Source: an uncultured Clostridia bacterium
Lineage (GTDB): Bacteria > Bacillota > Clostridia > Oscillospirales > Ruminococcaceae
Length of the DNA: 12,211 nucleotides
Direction of reading: 5' to 3'
NCBI GenBank assembly: GCA_947175045.1
Contig: CAMWLH010000030.1
Coordinates: 1-12,211, forward strand
The notes beneath the pieces were generated by a model. It was not told the DNA's origin. It did no database searches and worked only from the letters and a program-made list of their open reading frames with translations. A program made the translations under genes and the position numbers. Below, in pieces: positions 6,180 through 12,211 of the stretch. Positions within the stretch are counted from its first letter, which is position 1, and each line of letters begins with the position of its first letter.

Positions 6180-7799
6180 ATAAAACCCATCAAGAAAATC
6201 CTTGCCGCTGTTATTGCCGCGGCAATAATAACTCTTACGGGCTGCCGCGAGGAAGACGGCAGCGGCTATATTTTCAAATATGACATCTCCGCCAACCCCG
6301 GCACACTTGACCCGCAGATTGCCAACGACCCAAACTCCGAGGTCGTTATAAGCAATGTCTTTATGGGACTTCTCACCGCCAACGCGGACGGCTCTCTGTC
6401 CGAGGGTGTGGCGAGCGATTATATAGTATCCGACGACGGCTTGGTCTACACCTTTAAGCTGCGGCAGGACGTCTACTGGGTGGACTCCGGCGAGTTTGAG
6501 CAGCAGTGCACCGCAAAGGATTTTGTATACGGCTTTCAAAGACTTTTTCTCCCCGAGACCTCCGCGCCGAGGGCTTCGGAATACTACTGCATAAAAAATT
6601 CCCGCGCTGTAAATACGGGGGGAAGCTCCGACGCTTCGATCCTCGGGGTGAAGGCTCTGGGGGACTTCGAGCTGGAGATCACCCTTGAATACCCCAACCC
6701 GCGTCTGCCCGCGCTGCTGTCCGAGCCGCCCGCCATGCCCTGCTGCGAGGATTTCTTCGTCGGCTCTCAGGGAAAATACGGACTGTCCGCGGAGTGCACT
6801 CCCTCAAACGGCGCGTTTTACGTCTACGCCTGGGACTACGACCCCTACACTCTCACCGATAACAACAATCTGATACTCCGCCGCAACTCGAAAAACAGCG
6901 AGGCGCGTACGGTCTACCCGTCCGGGCTTAACTTCTTTATAGAAGAGGACGGCGATTTTGCCGCGGATTTTCTGGGCGGCACCACCACCTGCATTGCGGT
7001 CACCGACGAGGAAGCGGCGCTTATCAAGGGTGAATACGGCTGTGAGGAATTTAAAAATATCACGGTAGGGCTTATTTTCAACCGCGGATATGAGCTGTTC
7101 AAAAACGAGGATTTTCCCCGCGCTCTGGGAACCCTCACCGACAGACGAACCATAAACAAAGCGCTTACCCACTTTGCTCCCGCCTACGCGATAGTTCCCG
7201 AGGAGGTCTCCATGCTTGACAAGAGCTACCGCGAGCTTGCGGGGAGCTCCCTTACGCCGAAATACAGCGCGGAGACCGCGCGCGGATACTATGATAAGGC
7301 TCTGCCATCGCTCAACAAAGACCTTTTCGCGGGAGCGCGGATAATCGTCCCGAACGACAGCGCGGCGGAGGCTGTGGGCTATCTTATGCAGGAGTGGCAG
7401 CGGGAATACGGCTTCTACTGCGTGGTAGAGGTTCCGGGCGAGCAGGAATACCTCTCGCGGCTGAAAAGCGGCGATTATGAAATAGCCGCGCTGGAGCTTA
7501 CCGGCAGCTACAACAGCCCCTCGGCATACCTGGAGAGCTTCCGCCGCGGCAGCTCCGCGAACTACGGCAAATACAGAAGCACCGAGTTTGAGGAGCTTAT
7601 GGACGCCGCGGAGAAAGCGGTAGACCTGGCGGAAAGCGCGGAGCTCTACGCCAAAGCGGAGCAGCTTCTCATCGACGATGCGGCATTCGTTCCGCTGTAC
7701 TACAAGAACGAGTATTTTTATTATGACAAGGACTGCAGCGATATTATCTACAATCCCTTTACCAAAAACGTCTATTTCCGCGATGCCAAGAAATTTTAA
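6180..7799 (+). CDS. Peptide ABC transporter substrate-binding lipoprotein with apparent AUA start
   Basis: This looks like a family 5 extracellular solute-binding protein (OppA/DppA type), which captures oligopeptides outside the cell for an ABC importer. From 6180 the 539-residue product begins (I/M)KPIKKILAAVIAAA, a lipoprotein signal ending in the lipobox LTGC (19-22), so Cys22 would carry lipid. Then come SANPGTLDPQ, VFMGLLTANADGSLSEGVASDY and a long periplasmic-type fold ending in AFVPLYYKNEYFYY, all typical of the family. The start is unusual. An in-frame stop is at 6144, and no ATG, GTG or TTG occurs in frame before ATG 6363, which would remove the signal peptide. AAGGGAG (6165-6171) lies eight bases before ATA at 6180; ATT at 6174 is too close. 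The gene stands alone between two terminators, without permease or ATPase genes. The exact ligand is unknown. Confidence 0.85.
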   Translation: MKPIKKILAAVIAAAIITLTGCREEDGSGYIFKYDISANPGTLDPQIANDPNSEVVISNVFMGLLTANADGSLSEGVASDYIVSDDGLVYTFKLRQDVYWVDSGEFEQQCTAKDFVYGFQRLFLPETSAPRASEYYCIKNSRAVNTGGSSDASILGVKALGDFELEITLEYPNPRLPALLSEPPAMPCCEDFFVGSQGKYGLSAECTPSNGAFYVYAWDYDPYTLTDNNNLILRRNSKNSEARTVYPSGLNFFIEEDGDFAADFLGGTTTCIAVTDEEAALIKGEYGCEEFKNITVGLIFNRGYELFKNEDFPRALGTLTDRRTINKALTHFAPAYAIVPEEVSMLDKSYRELAGSSLTPKYSAETARGYYDKALPSLNKDLFAGARIIVPNDSAAEAVGYLMQEWQREYGFYCVVEVPGEQEYLSRLKSGDYEIAALELTGSYNSPSAYLESFRRGSSANYGKYRSTEFEELMDAAEKAVDLAESAELYAKAEQLLIDDAAFVPLYYKNEYFYYDKDCSDIIYNPFTKNVYFRDAKKF

Positions 7800-7812
7800 T
7801 GCAACAGCAATT

Positions 7813-7833
7813 CCCCCGCGCAATGCGCGGGGG
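7813..7833. terminator. Shared terminator between convergent lipoprotein genes
   Basis: CCCCCGCGC (7813-7821) and GCGCGGGGG (7825-7833) form a 9-bp GC-only stem with a three-base loop. It lies in the 41-base gap between the convergent peptide-binding protein and mannanase genes, so it probably works in both directions. Neither side has a long T run (plus side ATCAAATTTATT). Confidence 0.65.
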
Positions 7834-7840
7834 ATCAAAT

Positions 7841-9172
7841 TTATTCAAAAACGCTGCATTTCTCCGAGGTCTTGCGTATACCCGTATCTCCCTCGATCAG
7901 ATTAACGCCCCATTCCTCCGAAAGCCTTGAGCCGTCCCATTCCAGCGCGATATCGAGATATTCGACTCCCCCGCCGTTGCCCTTCCAGCTCCAGCCGAGA
8001 TAGCCTATATCGTTCTCGCCGCAGTACTGCATAATAAACGCCTCGTCAACGTCGCCGTCGGAGTGGTTGTAGCCGAACTCCCCGACGATAACGCACAAGC
8101 CCTTTTCGGTAACGCGCGCCAGATTCTGCCTTATGACTCTATCATTTTTGCCCGCCGAGCCGTACATATGTATCGAAAACATAGTGTTTTGCAGCGGGTC
8201 TGCCGCGAATACCTCCTCACCGCCGTCGGAGATGCTCTTGGCGTACTGCCCCCAGCCCGCGGCGTCTACGATTATAGTGTTCTTGATACCCGCTTCCCTC
8301 AGCCTGGGAATAGCCGCGGTATAGCCCTGCGTCCAGATATCGGAATCCCACGTTCCTACCCACTCATTGGCTATATTAAGCAGAACATAGGCTTCGTTGC
8401 CTATAAGCGCGTCCTTGACCTCTATCCAGTAATCAACGGTTTTTTCCAGGGCCGACAGCTCGTCCTTGCCGGTTATGTCGTGAACCTCAAGTATGGCTAT
8501 CATTTCAAGAGCCTTGCAGCGCTCCACCAACCGCGACAGGGTCTCCGCGCTGTCTCTGGCGTACTGCTGACCGTCGCCGCACACTATCCTCACACAGTTC
8601 GCGCCTGTCTCCGCTATTGCCGCCAGCGCAATATCATCTTTGTCTTTAAACCAGCTGTGCGGGTGATTTATCCCGCGCATTACAAACTCGTTGCCGTTTG
8701 CGTCGTACAGCTTTGTTCCCGAAACGTAAAAGCCCTCCGCGCCCTCATGCGGTTTGTCTGCGGGAGCTTCCTCCGAGGGCTCGGGTGAAGCCGCGGGCGG
8801 AACACTGCTTACCGAGCCGCTTTCCCGCTCGCTTACCGACGAATTATCCTCGGGAGCCCGCGAGCTGTCCGAAGCGCCCGCCTCGGGATCGCTTTCCGTA
8901 TCAAGCGGAGCCGTGCTGTCCGACCCGCTCTCGGAAGGAGCCGCCGTTTCGCTTTCGGAGGAGTTATCCTTAGTGTTGACCGGCGCGGTGCTTTCCGTAC
9001 CGCTCTCACTGCCGCTTGCGCCATCGCTGTCATCGGACGCGGCACTGTCCCGAATATCCGCCGAGCTTACCCCCGACGACCCGGTATCAATGCTGCTGTT
9101 GCTGCTCTCGGAAGCCGCGCAGCCGCTTATCATCATTACTGTCGCCAGCAGAATTGCCGTAAGTTTTTTCAT
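7841..9172 (-). CDS. GH5 subfamily 8-type beta-mannanase lipoprotein
   Basis: This is a 443-residue surface-anchored enzyme likely to cut beta-1,4-mannan. MKKLTAILLATVMMISGC is a lipoprotein signal with lipobox ISGC (Cys18). Residues 19 to about 145 form a low-complexity Ser/Glu/Asp/Pro/Thr linker with repeated STAP and ESGS units, which would hold the enzyme away from the membrane. The catalytic domain (about 147-443) closely follows GH5_8 mannanases such as those of alkaliphilic Bacillus: GFYVSGTKLYDANG, RGINHPHSWF, LEVHDITG, NIANEW with acid/base Glu270, DAAGWGQY, FSIHMY, VGEFG with nucleophile Glu365, and WSWKGNG. There is no carbohydrate-binding module. The start has AAAGGAG upstream. 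I found no clear promoter. The subfamily is assigned from remembered homologues; mannanase rather than cellulase activity is likely but inferred. Confidence 0.92.
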   Translation of the reverse strand: MKKLTAILLATVMMISGCAASESSNSSIDTGSSGVSSADIRDSAASDDSDGASGSESGTESTAPVNTKDNSSESETAAPSESGSDSTAPLDTESDPEAGASDSSRAPEDNSSVSERESGSVSSVPPAASPEPSEEAPADKPHEGAEGFYVSGTKLYDANGNEFVMRGINHPHSWFKDKDDIALAAIAETGANCVRIVCGDGQQYARDSAETLSRLVERCKALEMIAILEVHDITGKDELSALEKTVDYWIEVKDALIGNEAYVLLNIANEWVGTWDSDIWTQGYTAAIPRLREAGIKNTIIVDAAGWGQYAKSISDGGEEVFAADPLQNTMFSIHMYGSAGKNDRVIRQNLARVTEKGLCVIVGEFGYNHSDGDVDEAFIMQYCGENDIGYLGWSWKGNGGGVEYLDIALEWDGSRLSEEWGVNLIEGDTGIRKTSEKCSVFE

Positions 9173-9228
9173 AAAAGTCTCCTTTCAAATATAAGGCAGC
9201 GCCGCACACTCTGCTCAACGCTCAGTCC

Positions 9229-9429
9229 TTAATAAGTGTACATAAACATGCCGCTCGGCTGCAATATTTCATCAATATAATTTATATAAAAATCCGTGAA
9301 ATCAACGTTCAGAGTTTCAAACAGTTTCAGCGCAGATATAAATTTGTCAATGAAAATAAAGCTTTTCTTCTGAAAAAAATATTCTCTTTGAATATCAAAA
9401 TCGGGAAATCTGTCCTTGTTCAATTCCAT
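9229..9429 (-). CDS. Small AT-rich open frame of unknown function, possible gene remnant
   Basis: The 66-residue product (MELNKDRFPDFDIQREYFF... ending SGMFMYTY) is rich in Phe, Ile, Tyr and Asp and looks protein-like, but I do not recognise a family. The DNA is visibly more AT-rich than the genes on either side. No ribosome site precedes the ATG at 9429. The frame stays open upstream for 21 more codons up to the TGA that ends the diguanylate cyclase, so 87 sense codons in all are open. That is long for AT-rich DNA by chance. It may be the end of a gene whose 5' part was lost, or a small protein translated from the cyclase message. It has no signal peptide or membrane segment. The rest of the gap 9173-9492 shows nothing I can support. 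Confidence 0.35.
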   Translation of the reverse strand: MELNKDRFPDFDIQREYFFQKKSFIFIDKFISALKLFETLNVDFTDFYINYIDEILQPSGMFMYTY

Positions 9430-9492
9430 AAATCGTATTTGAAATGCTCTTACAAAATACTCGTTTATAATTGCAAAAAATGAGCTATACCG

Positions 9493-10767
9493 TCATATCA
9501 CCACTATATCGTCGATCGCCTCGGGAATGCTCTCCACAATGCAGTTTCTGCCGTGGTTTTTGCCGTAATACAATCTGCTGTCCGCGGCGTTGACCAGCGC
9601 GTCCACCGTGCCGCCCTCATAATCCGATATACCGAATGTCATTGTAACGGATATATCCCGCCCCTCATATTCACAGCGGTAGGCGTGTATTCTGTCCATT
9701 ATCCGCCGCAGCGCCTCCAGCGCCTCGTTATATGGCACATTGAAGATCAGCAGAAATTCCTCTCCGCCCCAGCGCGAAGCGAAGCCAATATTCCTTACTC
9801 CGTCCCTCAATATCCCCGAGATATCCTTCAAGACCTCGTCGCCGCAGGCGTGTCCGTAATTGTCGTTAAAGCGCTTGAAAAAGTCGATATCCCCTATCGC
9901 CGCCACAAAGGGAGCTCCCTCCGAGCCGGCTCTGTCCCGAAGATCGTTCATTTTTATCCCGCAGGCGCGGCGGTTATACAGCCCCGTAAGCGGATCGTTG
10001 GAAATAAGTTTTCTGAGCGCCTGCTGGAGCTTTACCGCGCTTCTTCCCATATCGCCTATTTCGTCTCTGCGGTTTACCAGCCGCGCGTCAGCCACACATT
10101 CGGTATCACCCTGCGAGATAACGCGCAGGAAATCTGCCGCCGACAGCAGCGCTTTGACCATTCCGCCCGACACCAGCACGCTCAGCAGACCCGCCGCCAG
10201 CGCCGTCACCCATGACAGTACCAGAGAGCCTGCCACCGATTTGACCAGATTTTCGAGAACCGATTCGCGGCTTTTTCCCGCGAAAACCATTCCCGTCACC
10301 GAGCCGCCCTGATCGGCAATCGGCATATAATAACCGAAAAATTCCGTACCGTTAACGTCCACATTGTCCGAGAAAAACTCCTCGCCGCCGCCGAGAACCG
10401 TGTTCACTACCTCTGCCGCCGCTCTTGTTCCCACAGCGCGCTCTCCGCTTGAGTTGGTCACGGTAGTTATCTTTCGTTTATCTCCCTCAAAAACCGTTAT
10501 GTAAATTCCCGTTCTTTCCGTTATCCCGTCGAACAGATCAGCCTTATTGTCAAAATAATCATACTTTTCGGCGGCGTACTGCTCGTTGTGCTCCAGCATC
10601 TCAAACACGCTCACGCATACGCCGGACATCTCGTGAGATATCTCGTCACATACGTTCTGATAGCCGGAAAATCCGATAAATATCGACATGACCACCGACA
10701 AGATCATCAGCGGAACTATCGTCAGCGCCGCGACCTTGCCCGTCAGCCCAAACCCTTTATGTGCCAT
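9493..10767 (-). CDS. Membrane diguanylate cyclase with extracytoplasmic Cache-like sensor
   Basis: This protein makes cyclic di-GMP from two GTP in response to an outside signal. The 424 residues hold TM1 (about 11-33), an extracytoplasmic region (34-175) resembling single-Cache sensors (GERAVGTRAAAEVVNTVL, GTEFFGYYMPI, VTGMVFAGKSR), TM2 (about 176-200), a HAMP-like linker (about 200-252) and GGDEF (about 255-412). The active-site motif is RWGGEEF (332-338), with Asp293 (GDIDFFK) as metal ligand and NDNYGH (301-306), so the enzyme looks active. The product-inhibition I-site, normally RxxD, reads RNIG (325-328) and is probably lost. The start at 10767 has GAGG seven bases upstream; ATGs at 10784 and 10887 lack one. 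A consensus promoter (11120-11148) gives a 345-base leader with element D. I see no terminator after it. Confidence 0.93.
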   Translation of the reverse strand: MAHKGFGLTGKVAALTIVPLMILSVVMSIFIGFSGYQNVCDEISHEMSGVCVSVFEMLEHNEQYAAEKYDYFDNKADLFDGITERTGIYITVFEGDKRKITTVTNSSGERAVGTRAAAEVVNTVLGGGEEFFSDNVDVNGTEFFGYYMPIADQGGSVTGMVFAGKSRESVLENLVKSVAGSLVLSWVTALAAGLLSVLVSGGMVKALLSAADFLRVISQGDTECVADARLVNRRDEIGDMGRSAVKLQQALRKLISNDPLTGLYNRRACGIKMNDLRDRAGSEGAPFVAAIGDIDFFKRFNDNYGHACGDEVLKDISGILRDGVRNIGFASRWGGEEFLLIFNVPYNEALEALRRIMDRIHAYRCEYEGRDISVTMTFGISDYEGGTVDALVNAADSRLYYGKNHGRNCIVESIPEAIDDIVVI

Positions 10768-10863
10768 TCCGTTTCCTCTTTTCATATATTTAAGCGAAAA
10801 ACGCCGTTGTTTTTGAACTATGATGCTTTTAAGCTGTGTTGACGAGAGGCAAAAATTTAAAAA

Positions 10864-11070
10864 GAATTTCAAAGTTCCCGCAAGCACGGTCCGCTCACGG
10901 AGTTTTGCGCAAACGGCTGCAAAATGCTGTAAATAACCGTATGACCGCCGCGCACAACTTACCGATCGCGGAAACCGATCAGAATTTGCCGCGCAATTTC
11001 CGAACTCTTTTTGAAATTCCCATGCGTGGGCGTTATGCTGATCTTTATGGACGCTGCCTTTGCTTCTCGG
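10864..11070 (-). repeat. Structured leader element, copy D (upstream of the diguanylate cyclase)
   Basis: The closing stem pairs GAATTTCAAA (10864-10873) with TTTGAAATTC (11010-11019). The small hairpin pairs GAATTTGC (10982-10989) with GCAATTTC (10993-11000), with one T-T mismatch. The large arm is looser, TTCC/GGAA with CGC/GCG nearby. The tail contains ATGCGTGGGCGTTATGCTG (11022-11040), identical to the reverse strand of copy C, then ATCTTTATGGACGCTGC. In the cyclase transcript the order is tail, closing stem, small hairpin, large hairpin, closing stem, as in copies B and C. The core ends about 100 bases before the start codon. Confidence 0.7.
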
Positions 11071-11119
11071 TTATTACGCTGCAATAACTTTTCCGCAAGC
11101 CGATCATCATATTAAGTGT

Positions 11120-11148
11120 ATTATACCAAAAAAAATTCACCCTGTCAA
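11120..11148 (-). promoter_or_regulatory. Consensus sigma-A promoter for the diguanylate cyclase
   Basis: On the minus strand, TTGACA (11148-11143) and TATAAT (11125-11120) are perfect matches, 17 bp apart. The start near 11113 leaves a leader of about 345 bases containing all of element D. The next plus-strand promoter lies about 100 bp away, so the two GGDEF genes are divergently transcribed. Confidence 0.85.
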
Positions 11149-11248
11149 GTTATTTTGCGTGTCATGGGAACTTCACGGGATCATTTGAGACTTTTTGTGG
11201 CATATGATAAAATACGCCTTAAAATTTGTAGCTTTTTACAAAAGGCTA

Positions 11249-11277
11249 TTGCAAAAGTTAAAAATATATGTTATAAT
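11249..11277 (+). promoter_or_regulatory. Sigma-A promoter for the degenerate GGDEF gene
   Basis: TTGCAA (11249-11254) and TATAAT (11272-11277) are 17 bp apart, with TG at 11269-11270 forming an extended -10. The start would be near 11284, about 35 bases before the ribosome site. Between the two divergent promoters (11149-11248) I see AT-rich DNA with no clear operator. Confidence 0.7.
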
Positions 11278-11330
11278 AAACACAATATGGTTCGGACGTT
11301 GAATTAGTTGAATTAGAAGAAGGTGACGCT

Positions 11331-12211
11331 GTGAACATAATTGATTATTCAAGCGAAAATTATAAAAGGCTGATCGAAATGATGGCGCAGGACGAGGGAT
11401 GCGTTCACTTCCTGTGGTGCTGCTCCGAAGAAAAGGTGCTGCCCATAGGCGATATCTTTATCCCGCAGGGCTTCTCCGACCCGCTGGACTATCTCAGAGG
11501 GAGCGGATTGATCGACAATTCCTCTATGGGAGCGTTCAATGTGTTCTGCGCCCAGATAGAAGAGGCTGTCTTCTCGGGCAGCGCGGCAAACAATTCGGAT
11601 ATCGAACTGCAAATGAAGCTCCCGAAGGACGAACAGCCCGCGATGTATCATCTGTTCGCCCTTTTCTTGAAGAACGGCGATAAGGTCACGGATATTCATT
11701 TCTGCTTAAGACCCTGCTCCGAAAAGGAGATATACGCAAAGCAGGTGGTAGACCTGTTTTCCAGCGATAAAAACCCGAAATTTTTCGAGCAGCGCATACG
11801 AAATATGCTTGCTAGAAACAAGGACAAAAGGATCGCCTTTGTACAGTTCGACGTGGAGCGCTTCAAGCTGATAAACGAGAATCTCGGGTCAGAAACGGGC
11901 GACGAGCTCCTTCGCTTTTTCAACGATTCCCTGGGGCTCATCTGCGGGTCGGAACAGCCCTTCTGCCGTCTCACCGCAGACGTTTTCATGATAGTGACCC
12001 CGTTTGAGGAATCCGCCGAGCTTGTGAGCTTCGTACATATGCTGGAAAGCAGGCTGAGCGACTACAACGGCATTGAGTACCGCCTTGTTTTCGGAATAAC
12101 CACCACCGAGAACACGGAAAATATGAACACGCGCCAGATGGGCGATCACACCACGCTCGCCCGACAGTCCATCAAGGGCAACGCTCTTGAAAACATCGCC
12201 TTCTACAACGG
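11331..12211 (+). CDS. Protein with degenerate GGDEF domain (runs off window)
   Basis: The first 293 residues of a cytoplasmic protein are present. It starts at GTG 11331 with AAGGTGA (11320-11326) just upstream, matching the end of the anti-Shine-Dalgarno region; the next in-frame ATG (11379) has no such site. Residues 1 to about 155 form an unrecognised N-terminal part that could be a PAS-like sensor (MNIIDYSSENYKRLIEMM, HFLWCCSEEKVLPIGD). From about 165 a GGDEF-like fold begins (FVQFDVERFKLINENLG, with Asp174 at the metal position). The signature GGDEF is replaced by TADVF (215-219), so it cannot be a normal cyclase. Such domains often bind GTP or regulate an EAL phosphodiesterase joined after them; the C-terminus is outside the window. 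No signal peptide or membrane segment is seen. Confidence 0.8.
   Translation, partial: MNIIDYSSENYKRLIEMMAQDEGCVHFLWCCSEEKVLPIGDIFIPQGFSDPLDYLRGSGLIDNSSMGAFNVFCAQIEEAVFSGSAANNSDIELQMKLPKDEQPAMYHLFALFLKNGDKVTDIHFCLRPCSEKEIYAKQVVDLFSSDKNPKFFEQRIRNMLARNKDKRIAFVQFDVERFKLINENLGSETGDELLRFFNDSLGLICGSEQPFCRLTADVFMIVTPFEESAELVSFVHMLESRLSDYNGIEYRLVFGITTTENTENMNTRQMGDHTTLARQSIKGNALENIAFYN

Noticed and set aside
6363..7799. ATG 6363 as start of the peptide-binding protein
   Set aside because: It has no ribosome site and would discard a clear signal peptide and lipobox encoded in the same frame from 6180.
9493..9495. Selenocysteine or programmed readthrough at the cyclase TGA
   Set aside because: The GGDEF domain ends normally before the TGA, there is no cysteine-equivalent site and no obvious SECIS hairpin just after it; a gene remnant is simpler.

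Overview
The window looks like a chromosomal piece of an anaerobic, moderately GC-rich Clostridia bacterium, probably of the Ruminococcus/Oscillospiraceae type. The reasons are an oxygen-sensitive class III ribonucleotide reductase with its activase, a fermentative D-lactate dehydrogenase, a lipid-anchored GH5 mannanase with a Ser/Glu/Pro-rich linker, strong AGGAGG-type ribosome sites, and consensus sigma-A promoters (TTGACA-17-TATAAT). The lineage is an inference; there is no rRNA or tRNA here.

Layout. 1-601 (-): 5' part of pyruvate kinase, cut by the window edge. 602-1031: long GC-rich pyk leader with its own promoter. 1032-2015 (-): D-lactate dehydrogenase. 2016-2992: a 977-base gap holding a repeated structured element, a candidate small RNA with its own promoter and terminator (-), and the nrdD promoter and leader (+). 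2993-5242 (+) nrdD and 5465-5995 (+) nrdG, separated by another copy of the element. 6180-7799 (+): peptide-binding lipoprotein with no ATG/GTG/TTG start. 7841-9172 (-): GH5_8 mannanase lipoprotein. 9229-9492 (-): AT-rich open frame, probably a remnant or small protein. 9493-10767 (-): membrane diguanylate cyclase. 10768-11330: divergent control region with a fourth copy of the element. 11331-edge (+): protein with a degenerate GGDEF domain, cut by the window edge.

Functionally, pyruvate kinase and lactate dehydrogenase form the end of glycolysis, NrdD/NrdG supply dNTPs without oxygen, the mannanase and peptide-binding lipoprotein deal with extracellular polymer and peptides, and the two divergent GGDEF proteins suggest local c-di-GMP control.

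Two observations stand out. First, four related structured elements (A-D) lie in 5' leaders or the nrdD-nrdG gap, all in the sense direction of the following gene. Each has a conserved tail followed by a closing AATTTCAAA-type stem. Three of them enclose two hairpins whose arms change sequence while keeping their pairing, which suggests a repeated leader RNA or a mobile element built from one. Second, NrdD stops a few residues after its zinc site, beside one of these elements, and lacks the C-terminal glycyl-radical segment that the enzyme class needs. No such segment is found in any forward frame downstream.
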